The position numbers and the translations under genes were made by a program. Shown here piece by piece: positions 10,123-20,391 of a DNA stretch of 64,000 nt (position 1 is its first letter; each line of letters opens with the position of its first letter). The notes under the pieces were generated by a model. It was not told the DNA's origin and made no database searches. It saw only the letters and a list, made by a program, of their open reading frames with translations. The DNA comes from Olsenella sp. KH3B4 (GTDB taxonomy: Bacteria > Actinomycetota > Coriobacteriia > Coriobacteriales > Atopobiaceae), in contig FOHD01000001.1 in NCBI GenBank assembly GCA_900111695.1, forward strand, positions 248,001 to 312,000. Direction: 5' to 3'.

Positions 10123-13100
10123 CTACAGGTCCTGCAGTGCGTAGACGTCGAGCGGGCCCTTGCGCAGCGCGGCGATTGCTTGGATGAGCGCCGTCGCGCC
10201 AGACATGGTCGTTGCCATGTCGACGCCGCGGTTCACCGCCTCGCTGCGGATCTTGGCGCCGTCGCCGCGGGAGCTGCCCCCACGCGGAGTGTTCACGATA
10301 AACGCAATCTCGCCAGCCGCCATCATGTCAAGCACGTTGGGGCTGCCCTCGCTGATGGGCCGCACGACCTCGCACGGAATGCCGGCGGCGCGCAGCGTCT
10401 TTGCCGTGCCACGCGTGGCGACAAGGTCATAGCCCAGGTTGGTGAGCGAGAGCGCAACGGGCGCGATGGAGCGCTTGTCCCTGTCGCACACGGAGACAAA
10501 CACCTTGCCCGACATGGGGATCTCGTAGTCAATGGCCTCGCGCGTCTTGGCGTAAGCCTTGGGGAAGGTCGTGTCGATGCCCATGACCTCGCCGGTGGAC
10601 TTCATCTCGGGCCCAAGGTGGACGTCGGCACCCGGGAAGCGGCTCCAGGGCATGACGGCCTCCTTCACGGCGTAATGCGAAGGCGTGCGGTCCTCGGGCG
10701 GAAGCCCCAGCTGGGCGATGGTCTCGCCGGACATGATGCGTGCGGCGCAGCGCGCAAGGGGCACGCCGGTGGCCTTGGACGAGAAGGGCACCGTGCGGCT
10801 GGCGCGCGGGTTCAGCTCGATGACCAGGACCTGCTCGTCCTTGACCGCAAACTGGATGTTAAGAAGGCCGTGGATGTCCACCGCAAGCGCAAGCTTGCGG
10901 GTAATCTCGCGCACGCGCTCCACGATGGAATCGGAGAGCGAGAAGGGCGGCCAGCAGCACGCGGAGTCGCCGGAGTGGATGCCGCACTCCTCGATGTGCT
11001 CGAGGACCGAGCCCACATAGCACTGCGTGCCGTCGCAGAGGGCGTCAACGTCCAACTCGATGGCGTCCTCGAGGAAGGAATCGAGGTAGACCGGGTGGTC
11101 GGGCGAGACGCGCGTTGCCTCGGCCATGTAGGTGCGCAGGTCGTCGTGGTCGTAGACAATAGCCATGCCACGACCGCCCAGTACGTAGCTCGGGCGCACA
11201 AGAAGCGGGTAGCCAATGCGACGCGCGACCTCGGTGGCGTCCTCCATGGTCTCTGCCGTCGAGGAGGGTGGGTAGGCGATTTCCAGCCGATCGAGCAGGC
11301 TTGCGAAGCGGTCGCGGTCCTCGGCCAGGTCGATGGCCTCGGGCTGGGTGCCCATGATGGGGACGCCCGCGGCCTTGAGCCTGCCGGCAAGGTTGATGGG
11401 GGTCTGGCCGCCCAACGTCACGATGACGCCCACGGGCTTCTCGACCTCGATGACGTTCATGACGTCCTCGAAGGTAAGCGGCTCGAAGTAGAGGCGGTCG
11501 GAGGTGTCGTAGTCGGTCGAGACGGTCTCGGGGTTGCAGTTGACCATAACCGTCTCGTAGCCCTTGGCCTCAAGCGCGTACGCGGCGTGGACGCAGCAGT
11601 AGTCAAACTCGATGCCCTGGCCAATGCGGTTGGGACCGGCCGAGAGGATAACCACACGGGGCTTCTCGGCCTCCGTGCGCTCGGTTGCGCCACCGTCCTC
11701 GTAGGTGAAGTAGTGGTAGCTCGTGCGGGCGGCAAACTCGCCGGCGCAGGTGTCGACGGTCTTCACGAGCGGACGAACGCCCACGACCTCGCGCACGGCA
11801 CGCACAACCTCCTCGCTCGTCCCCGTGAGGTAGGCAATTTGGCGGTCAGAGAAGCCAAGCTCCTTGGCTGCCAGCATGTGGTCGTGGTCGAGGCCAATGA
11901 GCCCCAGCTCGGAGATCGTGCGCTCGGCGGTGACGATGTCCGCGATGCGGTTAAGGAACCAGCGGTCGATGTGCGTGAGCTCGAAGACGCGCTCCACGCC
12001 CCAGCCACGGCGCAGCGCCTCTGCCACATAGAGGATGCGCTGCGGAGTGGGCGTGGTCACACGCTCCTCGAAGGCGTCCTCGTCAAAGTTGTCGTTGCCG
12101 TCGGCGCCCAGGCCTGCGTGTCCCTGCTCGAGCGAGCGCATGGCCTTCTGCAGCGCCTCCTCGAAGGTGGAGCCAATGGCCATGACCTCGCCCACGGCCT
12201 TCATACGCGTGGTGAGCGTGGAGTCCGCGCCCTTGAACTTCTCGAAAGCAAAGCGCGGAATCTTTACCACGCAGTAGTCAATCGAGGGCTCGAAGCAGGC
12301 CGGCGTGGCCTGCGTGATGTCGTTGGTAATCTCGTCCAGCGTGTAGCCAACGGCGAGAAGCGCCGCCTCCTTGGCAATGGGGAAGCCAGTGGCCTTGGAT
12401 GCCAGGGCCGAGGAGCGGCTCACGCGCGGGTTCATCTCGATGACGATCACGCGACCGTCGTTGGGGTTCACGGCAAACTGCACGTTGGAGCCACCGCAGG
12501 CAACGCCCACGCGCTCGAGCACGGCCAGCGAGTAGTCGCGCAGGCGCTGCATCTCGAAGTCGTTGAGCGTCTGGCAGGGCGCCACGGTGATGGAATCGCC
12601 GGTGTGCACGCCCATGGGATCGAGGTTCTCGATGGAGCACACCACGATGCCGTTGCCAGCGGAGTCGCGCATGACCTCCATCTCGATCTCTTTCCAGCCC
12701 TCGAGGCTCTGTTCGATGAGAACCTCGGAGTTGGCAGAGAGCGCCAGGCCCTCGCGGGCAATACGCACCAGGTCATCGTGGGTGTATGCCATGCCGCCGC
12801 CGGCACCACCCAGCGTGTAGGCGGGACGGATCACCACGGGGTAGCCAATGTCTTCCGCCGCGCGCTCGCATTCCTCGAGCGTGTGCGCGGTCTCGGAGCG
12901 GGCGACCTCCAGGCCAATGTCACGCATGGCCTCGGCAAAGAGCTCGCGGTCCTCGCCGGTCTGGATCGACTCGATGTCGCAGCCAATGACCTCCACGCCG
13001 TACTTGTCGAGCACGCCCTGCTCGGCAAGCGCCACGGCGCAGTTGAGGCCCGTTTGGCCGCCCATGTTGGGCAGCAGCGCGTCTGGGCGCTCCTTGGCGA

Positions 13101-13332
13101 TGACCTTGGCGACCGAGGCGGCCGTGATGGGCTCAACGTAGGTGCGGTCGGCGGTCTCGGGGTCGGTCATGATGGTGGCGGGGTTGGAGTTGACGAGAAT
13201 GACCTCGTAGCCCTCCTCGCGCAGCGCCTTGCACGCCTGGGTACCGGAGTAGTCAAACTCGCAAGCCTGGCCAATGACGATGGGGCCAGAGCCAATGATG
13301 AGGATCTTCTTGATGTCGGTACGCTTAGGCAA
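10123..13332 (-). CDS. carB: Carbamoyl-phosphate synthase large subunit
   Basis: A 1069-residue synthetase that makes carbamoyl phosphate from bicarbonate, ATP and glutamine-derived ammonia, for arginine and pyrimidine synthesis. It opens with [31 protein letters not shown] sequence and has two homologous ATP-grasp halves (GLNCAVAL and the second [15 protein letters not shown] repeat), an oligomerisation region and a C-terminal MGS-like allosteric domain. The start is a TTG immediately after the carA stop (TAG TTG), with GGGAGG nine bases upstream inside carA. Length is typical. Confidence 0.96.
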   Translation of the reverse strand: MPKRTDIKKILIIGSGPIVIGQACEFDYSGTQACKALREEGYEVILVNSNPATIMTDPETADRTYVEPITAASVAKVIAKERPDALLPNMGGQTGLNCAVALAEQGVLDKYGVEVIGCDIESIQTGEDRELFAEAMRDIGLEVARSETAHTLEECERAAEDIGYPVVIRPAYTLGGAGGGMAYTHDDLVRIAREGLALSANSEVLIEQSLEGWKEIEMEVMRDSAGNGIVVCSIENLDPMGVHTGDSITVAPCQTLNDFEMQRLRDYSLAVLERVGVACGGSNVQFAVNPNDGRVIVIEMNPRVSRSSALASKATGFPIAKEAALLAVGYTLDEITNDITQATPACFEPSIDYCVVKIPRFAFEKFKGADSTLTTRMKAVGEVMAIGSTFEEALQKAMRSLEQGHAGLGADGNDNFDEDAFEERVTTPTPQRILYVAEALRRGWGVERVFELTHIDRWFLNRIADIVTAERTISELGLIGLDHDHMLAAKELGFSDRQIAYLTGTSEEVVRAVREVVGVRPLVKTVDTCAGEFAARTSYHYFTYEDGGATERTEAEKPRVVILSAGPNRIGQGIEFDYCCVHAAYALEAKGYETVMVNCNPETVSTDYDTSDRLYFEPLTFEDVMNVIEVEKPVGVIVTLGGQTPINLAGRLKAAGVPIMGTQPEAIDLAEDRDRFASLLDRLEIAYPPSSTAETMEDATEVARRIGYPLLVRPSYVLGGRGMAIVYDHDDLRTYMAEATRVSPDHPVYLDSFLEDAIELDVDALCDGTQCYVGSVLEHIEECGIHSGDSACCWPPFSLSDSIVERVREITRKLALAVDIHGLLNIQFAVKDEQVLVIELNPRASRTVPFSSKATGVPLARCAARIMSGETIAQLGLPPEDRTPSHYAVKEAVMPWSRFPGADVHLGPEMKSTGEVMGIDTTFPKAYAKTREAIDYEIPMSGKVFVSVCDRDKRSIAPVALSLTNLGYDLVATRGTAKTLRAAGIPCEVVRPISEGSPNVLDMMAAGEIAFIVNTPRGGSSRGDGAKIRSEAVNRGVDMATTMSGATALIQAIAALRKGPLDVYALQDL

Positions 13333-14586
13333 CTAGAAGCGCCTCCCCTCGCGAACGTCGATGGCAAGGTAGTCCTCGCGTCCGTCCATGAGGCGCGAGA
13401 AGGACTCGAACATGTACGCCGAGTCGTTGGGGCCGGGCTTGGCCTCGGGGTGGTACTGCATCGAGAAGGCCGGCAGGTCGAGGAATTGGATGCCCTCGGG
13501 CGTGCCGTCGTTGAGGTTAACGTGCGTGAGACGGATGCGGCCGTAGCGCTCGTTCATGGCGACGGGAGCAACGTGCATGCGGCTCCAGGTAAGGAGGCTC
13601 TCGGGATGCTCGGTGAGACCGCCGGAGAGCTCGGGGACAAGCGGACCAAAGGTAGAGAAGACCGGGCCGTAGTTGTGGTTTTGTGCCGTGATCTCAACCT
13701 TGCCGGTGAGAAGGTTCATCACGGGCTCGTTGCCGCCGTGGTGGCCGTAGGGGAGCTTCTCGACGCGGGCGCCCGCAGCCAGGGTGATCATCTGGTTGCC
13801 CAGGCAGATGCCAAAGACGGGGAGCTTGCCGAGAATGGCGCGCACGGTCTCGGGCACGGTGGGCACAGTGTCGGGGTCGCCAGGGCCGTTGGAGAAAAAG
13901 ACGCCGTCGGGCTCCATGGCAATGATTTTCTCGGCAGGTGTGTCCCAGGGGACAACCGTGACCTCGATGCCCACCTCGGCCATGCGGCGCACGATGCCGG
14001 CCTTCTCGCCGCAGTCCACGGCAACCACGCGGTGGTGCACCTCGCCCTTAGGCCTCACGACGTGCGGCTCCTTGCAGGAGACGTCGGCGACGTAGTTGTG
14101 CTCCTCGATGTGCGGGGACTCGCGGACGCGGCGGACGAGGCTCTTGGGGTCGAGGTCCGTGGTCGAGATTGCCGCGCGCATGGCCCCGCCCTCGCGAATG
14201 GCCAGGGTGACCGCGCGGGTGTCCACGCCCTCGATGCCCACGACACCGCGGGACGCAAGGAAGTCCGGCAGGCTCACGACGCTCTGCCAGTTGCTTGGCG
14301 TGTAGCAGGCGTCATGGCACACAAAGCCCTTGAGATGCAGTGCGTCTGCCTGCATGTCCTTCTCGTTGACGCCGTAGTTACCCAGCTGAGGATAGGTGAA
14401 GGTGACAATCTGACCAGCATATGACGGGTCGCTCACGATCTCCTGGTAGCCCACCATGGACGTGTTGAACACAATCTCGCCGAAGGTCTCGCCCTCCGCG
14501 CCAACGCTTCGGCCCCTGAGGGCCGTACCGTCCTCAAGCGCCAGGAGGGCCTCCCGATGCCTGCCGCCATCGACCAAGAGGTTCAC
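13333..14586 (-). CDS. carA: Carbamoyl-phosphate synthase small subunit
   Basis: A 417-residue class I glutamine amidotransferase subunit that supplies ammonia to CarB. The N-terminal domain contains GETFGEIVFNTSMVGYQE; the glutaminase nucleophile is the Cys of FGICLGNQM, with the partner His/Glu in MQYHPEA. The start is a GTG with AGAAAGGA about a dozen bases upstream; an initiation a few codons later (near REALLALEDG) would also fit homologues. It leads the carAB operon and is preceded by a leader that can form a strong terminator hairpin. Confidence 0.93.
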   Translation of the reverse strand: MNLLVDGGRHREALLALEDGTALRGRSVGAEGETFGEIVFNTSMVGYQEIVSDPSYAGQIVTFTYPQLGNYGVNEKDMQADALHLKGFVCHDACYTPSNWQSVVSLPDFLASRGVVGIEGVDTRAVTLAIREGGAMRAAISTTDLDPKSLVRRVRESPHIEEHNYVADVSCKEPHVVRPKGEVHHRVVAVDCGEKAGIVRRMAEVGIEVTVVPWDTPAEKIIAMEPDGVFFSNGPGDPDTVPTVPETVRAILGKLPVFGICLGNQMITLAAGARVEKLPYGHHGGNEPVMNLLTGKVEITAQNHNYGPVFSTFGPLVPELSGGLTEHPESLLTWSRMHVAPVAMNERYGRIRLTHVNLNDGTPEGIQFLDLPAFSMQYHPEAKPGPNDSAYMFESFSRLMDGREDYLAIDVREGRRF

Positions 14587-14629
14587 AGCAACACCGTCCT
14601 TTCTGCGTACAGCGCCGCCGACGTGCCAT

Positions 14630-14664
14630 AAAAAAGGAGCCGCGCGCAGCGTGCGCGTGCTCCC
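14630..14664 (-). terminator. Leader terminator (attenuator) upstream of carA
   Basis: On the minus strand GGAGC and CGCGC pair with GCGCG and GCTCC, and six T follow immediately. It lies within the transcribed leader, about 45 bases before the carA start, so it can act as an attenuator. An alternative upstream pairing between CCGAGAAGGC (near 14690-14705) and GCCTCTCGG (near 14662-14672) could compete with its left side. Confidence 0.65.
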
Positions 14665-14828
14665 GAGAGGCTGGGCCGGATTCTGCGCTATGGACGCCTT
14701 CTCGGTATCTCGTACCGCTCGTTAAAGGTCGTTGCAAGTATACGGGGCATGCATGTTTCGTTGACCGAATTCAACAAGTCTGCAACAATCCCCTATGGTT
14801 TGGCATGGATATGGATACTTGTGTGGAT

Positions 14829-14847
14829 ACCAAACATATTGTTTGGT
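14829..14847. promoter_or_regulatory. Perfect palindrome upstream of carA, candidate operator
   Basis: ACCAAACA and TGTTTGGT flank TAT. A further half-site, GGTTTGG, lies about 30 bases to the left (near 14797). The placement, roughly 90 bases upstream of the presumed carA -10 box, suggests a regulator site, but no candidate regulator is known. Confidence 0.4.
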
Positions 14848-14881
14848 GCCGTGGAACGGAGCCGCTGACCTTCTCGTCAAG

Positions 14882-14932
14882 GCGCTGATTCCGGACGTTT
14901 AAGCCCCCTTAAACGTCGAACTTTGGCGGCAT
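14882..14932. repeat. Repeat family B, copy 3
   Basis: Contains ATTCCGGACGTTTAAG and CTTAAACGTCGAA as inner complementary arms and ends GGCGGCAT. The left end is eroded compared with copies 1 and 2. Confidence 0.5.
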
Positions 14933-14938
14933 AAAATT

Positions 14939-14992
14939 GTTCCGCGGAATTTGGACGGTTAGGGCACCTTAAACGTCCAAGAGGCGCGGCAT
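14939..14992. repeat. Repeat family B, copy 4
   Basis: Begins GTTCCGCGGAATTTGGACGG, continues through TTAGGGCACCTTAAACGTCC and ends GGCGCGGCAT. It directly follows copy 3 in the same orientation, as copy 2 follows copy 1. Confidence 0.55.
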
Positions 14993-15035
14993 CAAAAAAG
15001 AATCGCGAGCGAGCCCCTTCTAAAGGTGAAAACAT

Positions 15036-15071
15036 AAAGGCCCTCCAGAGGCGTCACGCCGCCGGAGGGCC
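15036..15071 (-). terminator. Terminator of gdhA
   Basis: Stem GGCCCTCC (15039-15046) with GGAGGGCC (15064-15071), with extra GGCG/GCC pairing inside, followed on the minus strand by TTTATGTTTT. Confidence 0.75.
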
Positions 15072-15109
15072 AGACCAATCACTTGCCGCGAAAAACGCAG
15101 ATCAGCGGG

Positions 15110-16558
<1,449 letters not shown>

Positions 16559-16662
16559 CTAGAGACACGATAGAAATGCGCCAGTAACCGAACGCCGTTC
16601 ATATACGGGCGAATGGTATTAAGGAGGGACAGCGAGCGGTTCCCGCCGAGGAGGATGACCCG

Positions 16663-16691
16663 TTGAAGCGCGACGAGAACTACCCTATACT
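16663..16691 (+). promoter_or_regulatory. Promoter of tRNA-Pro
   Basis: A -35 box TTGAAG (16663-16668), a 17-base spacer and a -10 box TATACT (16686-16691), ten bases before the mature tRNA 5' end. Confidence 0.7.
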
Positions 16692-16701
16692 TCATAACGT
16701 T

Positions 16702-16778
16702 CGGGGCGTAGCGCAGCTTGGTAGCGCATCTGCTTTGGGAGCAGAGGGTCGCTGGTTCGAATCCAGTCGCCCCGACCA
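16702..16778 (+). tRNA. tRNA-Pro (anticodon TGG)
   Basis: A 77-base cloverleaf with acceptor stem CGGGGCG/CGCCCCG, D-loop GCGCAGCTTGGTAGCGC, anticodon loop TTTGGGA (anticodon TGG), GGTTCGAATCC in the T arm, and an encoded CCA. A prophage remnant begins right after its terminator, so it may have been an integration site. Confidence 0.95.
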
Positions 16779-16790
16779 GATAATCGCAGG

Positions 16791-16825
16791 TGGGGCGGGG
16801 TAAAACCCGCCCCATTTTTGTTTTT
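16791..16825 (+). terminator. Terminator of tRNA-Pro
   Basis: A stem of TGGGGCGGG with CCCGCCCCA, a short loop, and ATTTTTGTTTTT after it. Confidence 0.88.
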
Positions 16826-16845
16826 CCTATCGAGAGACACACCGA

Positions 16846-17046
16846 CTACCTGTCAGACGCTTTGACGCAGTTGTCCAGCTGCACGTGCGTTATGGAGTCG
16901 CGCAGGCGCCCGGTGTCCACGGGGCACTTGGCCTTCGCGTGGCCCTCGGCGGCCAGGCCAACCTGCTCCAGGCCGCGCGAGAGCGCCGGCGCGAGCGCCG
17001 AGAGCCACTCCTGGGTGTGGTCGCTCACGTCCACGTTGTTCGCCAT
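16846..17046 (-). pseudogene. Phage tail-component (HK97 gp10-like) fragment
   Basis: A 66-residue frame starting MANNVDVSDHTQEW and containing CPVDTGRLRDSI, a segment characteristic of phage head-tail joining/tail-completion proteins of the HK97 gp10 type, which are usually about twice as long. It stops 12 residues after that motif, so it looks truncated. GAGGTG sits seven bases before the ATG. It is the last gene of the prophage remnant, against the tRNA-Pro terminator. Confidence 0.55.
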
Positions 17047-17097
17047 CCCGCATCACCTCGCGGCCATGGTCGCGTCGCGGTCACGCGGCAAGGAAGA

Positions 17098-17122
17098 GGC
17101 CCCCGCCGTGGTGGCGGGGGCC
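17098..17122 (-). terminator. GC hairpin after the YjcQ-like gene
   Basis: A ten-base-pair stem GGCCCCCGCC/GGCGGGGGCC with a five-base loop, 28 bases past the stop codon. Only a short CTTCC follows, so termination efficiency is doubtful. Confidence 0.45.
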
Positions 17123-17149
17123 TGAGCCATGCATGGGTTTTGGGCTGGG

Positions 17150-17506
17150 CTACAGCATCGAGCCGAGCGCGGCCGCCGTGGCGGAGACCGCCGCCGACAC
17201 CGACGCGCCAACGACCTCGCGCGCGGCGCTCCTTAGCGGCTCGCAGGTGGCCATGTACTCCAGGCCGTCCAGCGTGACCTCGGGCGACGACTGCGCCCAC
17301 AGCACGCGCAGCGGCGCGCCGTCGATGTCCTCTGTGGTTATGAGGCCGTCCACCTTGCCGGCGCGCTGGAGCTTGCACGCAAGCACGTCGCGCTGCTCCT
17401 CGCTGACGCCCATGGCCTCCGGGCTCACCGCCGCCACGTCGAACGGACGCCCCTCGCAGGAGCGGATGGCGCCCAGGATGCGGGCTATGGTCTTGAAGTC
17501 GCTCAT
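17150..17506 (-). CDS. YjcQ-like phage-associated protein
   Basis: A 118-residue protein. The N-terminal half (DFKTIARILGAIRSCEG, then GVSEEQRDVLACKLQRAGKVDG) resembles the winged-helix YjcQ family common in Firmicutes and actinobacterial prophages; LDGLEYMATCEPLR matches its usual ITxxGLEYL ending. The C-terminal 25 residues are alanine-rich. Its start overlaps the stop of the gene upstream (ATGA). The family has no established function. Confidence 0.6.
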   Translation of the reverse strand: MSDFKTIARILGAIRSCEGRPFDVAAVSPEAMGVSEEQRDVLACKLQRAGKVDGLITTEDIDGAPLRVLWAQSSPEVTLDGLEYMATCEPLRSAAREVVGASVSAAVSATAAALGSML

Positions 17507-17700
17507 GCGAACGTGACCTCCTTGCCGGTGAAGTCATGGACGCCATCGATGGCTATGCTGTTGTCCCCCATGTCCATCACTGGAATGGTCGCGTACTTGG
17601 TGCCATCAACGATAAGCTCGCGCCATCCGGTGCTAGGGAGGTCGTGGTCTAGCACCATCAGCGTCTTACCGTTGATTTCGATGCAATCCAGTATTCTCAT
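17503..17700 (-). CDS. Small hypothetical phage protein
   Basis: A 65-residue frame beginning MRILDCIEINGKTLMVLD. It has a beta-rich pattern (GTKYATIPVMDMGDNSIAIDG) and no recognisable domain. Its start overlaps the end of the MuF-like frame and its stop overlaps the YjcQ-like start, so it belongs to the same transcription unit. Function unknown. Confidence 0.5.
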   Translation of the reverse strand: MRILDCIEINGKTLMVLDHDLPSTGWRELIVDGTKYATIPVMDMGDNSIAIDGVHDFTGKEVTFA

Positions 17701-18541
17701 CAACCCCAGACCCCCTTAGCTTGCCTAGGTAATAGTCAATCGCTATCTTTGTCTGCTCGTTCTCCTCTTTGGGGATATTGTACTGCTCCTCAAAATCCAA
17801 GAGGTACATCTGAGCATCGCGTTCCCGCAGGTTGCGCATGGTTTCCGCGTCAAACTCCGAGTAGTCGCCACGCTGCGACTGCCAGAAGTGAAAGACCTCC
17901 TCGAGAACCTCTGACGTTGTTGCATCGTTCCTCAGGATGATGGTGTCTCCTACTGCGGAGGCCCCAGCGCCCATCTTGTCCAGATGGTCCTCCCACTCCT
18001 TGTCTCCTCGTATTACCTTCCCGCCATGTCTCTCGACGTAGTTCTTCTGCGAGTTGTACAGGGCGTCGTTGACGACCTTCACTCTGCGGCGCGGCTTGTC
18101 CTGCTTCCTTGTAAGCTCTACGGCTTGCCTTAGCGCCTCCTGCTGCTCTGCCCTGGTCATCGACGGGAAGTCGCGGCCGGTCCTGCCGTCGGCGTTGAGC
18201 TGTGACACGATGCGCCTTCGCAGCTGCGTCTTGCTGACGCCTGCCCTCTGTGCGGCCCTCTCGGTCGCCGGCGTGTCCATGAACTCCTTCAGGCTCCGGC
18301 CGCTCGGCTTTGGCCTCTTGGGGTCGCGGCCCGCCTTCCAGTCCTCGTAGCTGGTCTCAAGCTTGGAATCGTTGCGGTCCTCGAAGGCGTCGTAGCCGGG
18401 CATGGAGGCAACCAGCGTGCAGCGGCAGTTCCACACCTCCGAGGCCGGCCCCGTGGGGTCTCCCGGGTAGCGCAGGCCGTTGCTGAACCGGCCGTCGTCG
18501 CCCACAAGGAGGCACAGATTGCCTCTTCCCCGAAAGCTCAC
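17666..18541 (-). pseudogene. Truncated MuF-like phage minor head protein with C-terminal domain
   Basis: A 291-residue open frame that begins abruptly inside an inverted-repeat arm. Residues 12-45 (FSNGLRYPGDPTGPASEVWNCRCTL region) match the end of the MuF/SPP1 gp7 head-morphogenesis domain; its roughly 200 upstream residues are missing, so the gene has lost its 5' part. Residues 160-275 form a distinct C-terminal domain with EEVFHFWQ at 214-221 and YNIPKEENEQT at 254-264. Such tails vary between phages and include toxin-like domains; the Glu-x3-His arrangement hints at a metal site but is not proof. The frame is otherwise intact. Confidence 0.55.
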
Positions 18542-18624
18542 ACGTGTTGTTTCTTATTTGATTTTGTCAGCAGACTAACAGGGATTTTCTCGCAACAGAT
18601 AAGAATAGAAACAACACGTGTGAG
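18537..18624. repeat. 18-bp perfect inverted repeat at prophage boundary
   Basis: Arms CTCACACGTGTTGTTTCT (18537-18554) and the exact complement (18607-18624), separated by 52 bases that are AT-richer than the surroundings. A second, offset TTCTTAT/ATAAGAA pair lies just inside. The left arm contains the GTG that opens the truncated MuF frame. It could be an end of a small lost element, a rearrangement scar, or a large hairpin. Confidence 0.7.
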
Positions 18625-18669
18625 GTTTAGGCGAGGCCGCAGCAACACAAAAGGCATCTTCGCTAAGAG

Positions 18670-18703
18670 AAAAAAGGGGCCAGGCGACAATTCGCCTGGC
18701 CCC
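18670..18703 (-). terminator. Terminator of hcp
   Basis: An 11-base-pair stem GGGGCCAGGCG/CGCCTGGCCCC with a six-base loop, followed on the minus strand by TTTTTTCTC. Confidence 0.9.
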
Positions 18704-18734
18704 TCTCGCCTAACGCCGCAACAGCTCACTCCCC

Positions 18735-20327
18735 CTATGCGAGAAGCGCGGTGAGGTCCTCCTCGGGCGTCGAGATGGGAGAAATGCCAAACTCGCGCAC
18801 CAGAATGTCAAGGACGTTGGGGCTCACGAAGGCAGGGAGCGTAGGCCCAAGCTTGATGTCCTTGATGCCCAGGTAGAGAAGGGCAAGCAGGTCGGCAACA
18901 GCCTTCTGTTCGTACCAGGAGAGCACGATCGAAAGCGGCAGGTCGTTCACGCTACAGTCGAAGGCATCCGCGAGAGCCAGGGCAATCTCGACGGCGCTGT
19001 AGGCATCGTTGCACTGACCGATGTCGAGAAGCCTGGGGATACCGTCAATGTCGCCCAGGTCAAGGTCGTTGAAGCGGTACTTGCCGCACGCAAGGGTGAG
19101 GATGACCGTGTCATTGGGAGCCTGCTTGACGAGCTCAGTGTAGTAGTTACGGCCGGGCTTGGCGCCGTCGCAGCCGCCAACGAGGAAGAAGTGCTTGATC
19201 TTGCCAGCCTTGACGGCGTCGACAACCTTGTCGGCAACCGAGAGCACCGCCGCGCGAGCAAAGCCAGTCACGACCTTGGTGCCGCCGTTAATGCCCGTGA
19301 GCTGCACGTCCTCGTCGTAGCCACCAAGCTCCTTGGCCTTCTCGATGACCGGGGTGAAGTCCTTCGAGCCATCGGCAGCCGCGGGGATGTGCACGAGCTC
19401 AGGATAGGAGACAACCTCAGTCGTGAAGACGCGATCTGCGTAGCTGGGGCGAGGAGGCATGAGGCAGTTCGTGGTGAACACAAAGGCAGCGGGGACGTTG
19501 GCGAACTCCTTCTGCTGATTCTGCCATGCGGTGCCAAAGTTGCCCTTGAGCTGCGGATAGCGCTTGAGCTCGGGATAGGCGTTGGCGGGCAGCATCTCGC
19601 CATGCGTGTAGACATTGACGCCTGTGCCCTCGGTCTGCTCGAGGAGCAGCTTGAGGTCGTGGAGGTCATGGCCGGAGATGACGATGAAGGGGCCCTTCTC
19701 GATCTTGAGCGAGACCTCGGTGGGCTCGGGCATGCCGTAGGCGCCAGTATTGGCTGCATCGAGGAGGCCCATCACGTCGTGGCTGAGCTTGCCCACCTGC
19801 ATGGAGACAGCGAGAAGCTTGTTGAGGTCGCTCTCGGTGGCGAGGGTAGCAAGGCAATCGACAAAGGCCTGCTGGGCCTCGTCACTCACGGAGCCGAGCA
19901 TGCGGGCGTGGTACGCGTAGGCAGCCGCTCCACGAAGCCCAAAGAGAATGAGCGACTTCAGCGAGCGCACATCCTCGTTGTCAGACCAAACGTGGCCGAG
20001 GAGCAGGTCCTGGGCAGCCTCGATTCCAGCGGCGACAGCGATGCGCTCCTTCTCGGCACGTACGTCTGCCGTGATGGCGTCGACGGTGTCCTTGGAGAAG
20101 TTGACGTTGGTGATGCAGGTAAAGAGCCCGCTAACGATGAGCTTGTCGGCAAGCTCGCTGCGAGTACCGGCCTGCTTGCAGGTGCAGGCGAGACCCACGA
20201 GCGCACCCGTGAGCTCATCCTGTGCAAGCGCAACGTCAAACGGCTTGCCGCAGACGCCGGCGCGCCCGGTGCATGCCGTGCACTTTGCGGTTTGCTCGCA
20301 CTGGAAGCAGAACATCTTCTCGTCCAT
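18735..20327 (-). CDS. hcp: Hydroxylamine reductase (hybrid cluster protein)
   Basis: A 530-residue iron-sulfur protein. The N-terminal cluster ligands are Cys7, Cys10, Cys19 and Cys26 (CFQC...C...C). Ligands of the hybrid Fe-S-O cluster are expected in the conserved VISGHD, TNCLMPP, VGGCDGAKPGR and TLACGKYRFN segments, all present. Hcp enzymes reduce hydroxylamine or nitric oxide and are induced under nitrosative stress. The ATG at 20327 follows GAGGG by five bases. A Crp/Fnr regulator is divergently transcribed 104 bases away, with a palindrome in the gap. Confidence 0.96.
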   Translation of the reverse strand: MDEKMFCFQCEQTAKCTACTGRAGVCGKPFDVALAQDELTGALVGLACTCKQAGTRSELADKLIVSGLFTCITNVNFSKDTVDAITADVRAEKERIAVAAGIEAAQDLLLGHVWSDNEDVRSLKSLILFGLRGAAAYAYHARMLGSVSDEAQQAFVDCLATLATESDLNKLLAVSMQVGKLSHDVMGLLDAANTGAYGMPEPTEVSLKIEKGPFIVISGHDLHDLKLLLEQTEGTGVNVYTHGEMLPANAYPELKRYPQLKGNFGTAWQNQQKEFANVPAAFVFTTNCLMPPRPSYADRVFTTEVVSYPELVHIPAAADGSKDFTPVIEKAKELGGYDEDVQLTGINGGTKVVTGFARAAVLSVADKVVDAVKAGKIKHFFLVGGCDGAKPGRNYYTELVKQAPNDTVILTLACGKYRFNDLDLGDIDGIPRLLDIGQCNDAYSAVEIALALADAFDCSVNDLPLSIVLSWYEQKAVADLLALLYLGIKDIKLGPTLPAFVSPNVLDILVREFGISPISTPEEDLTALLA

Positions 20328-20391
20328 CAATTCCCTCTCTCTTTGGGTGGTTCGTTGTGTACTAGTCTGCTCGCGTCCGGAGATGTGCTAA

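Larger units (their letters stand above)
14587..15109. other. carA upstream region and gdhA downstream region
   Basis: This 520-base gap contains no gene. Reading along the minus strand from gdhA, it holds the gdhA terminator (15036-15071), two copies of repeat family B (14939-14992, 14882-14932), a perfect palindrome (14829-14847), a possible carA -10 box TATACT (complement of 14738-14743), and the carA leader with its hairpin at 14630-14664. Confidence 0.6.
16846..18624. mobile_element. Decayed prophage remnant next to tRNA-Pro
   Basis: Four small minus-strand frames with phage character lie between the tRNA-Pro terminator and an 18-bp inverted repeat at 18537-18624: a truncated MuF-like protein, an unknown 65-residue protein, a YjcQ-like protein and a truncated tail-component protein. 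The order matches a phage morphogenesis module with most genes missing. No integrase, terminase, portal or lysis gene remains and no duplicate of the tRNA-Pro 3' end was found, so the right boundary is approximate. Confidence 0.6.

Noticed and set aside
10042..14424. A 1460-codon open frame on the plus strand opposite carA and carB
   Set aside because: It mirrors the codon periodicity of the two known genes on the other strand. Its translation is low-complexity (Val/His/Leu/Ala/Gly-rich) and resembles no protein.
16702..18670. attL/attR direct repeats for a complete prophage at tRNA-Pro
   Set aside because: I looked for a copy of the tRNA-Pro 3' end to the right of the remnant and did not see one; no integrase is present, so only a decayed remnant can be claimed.
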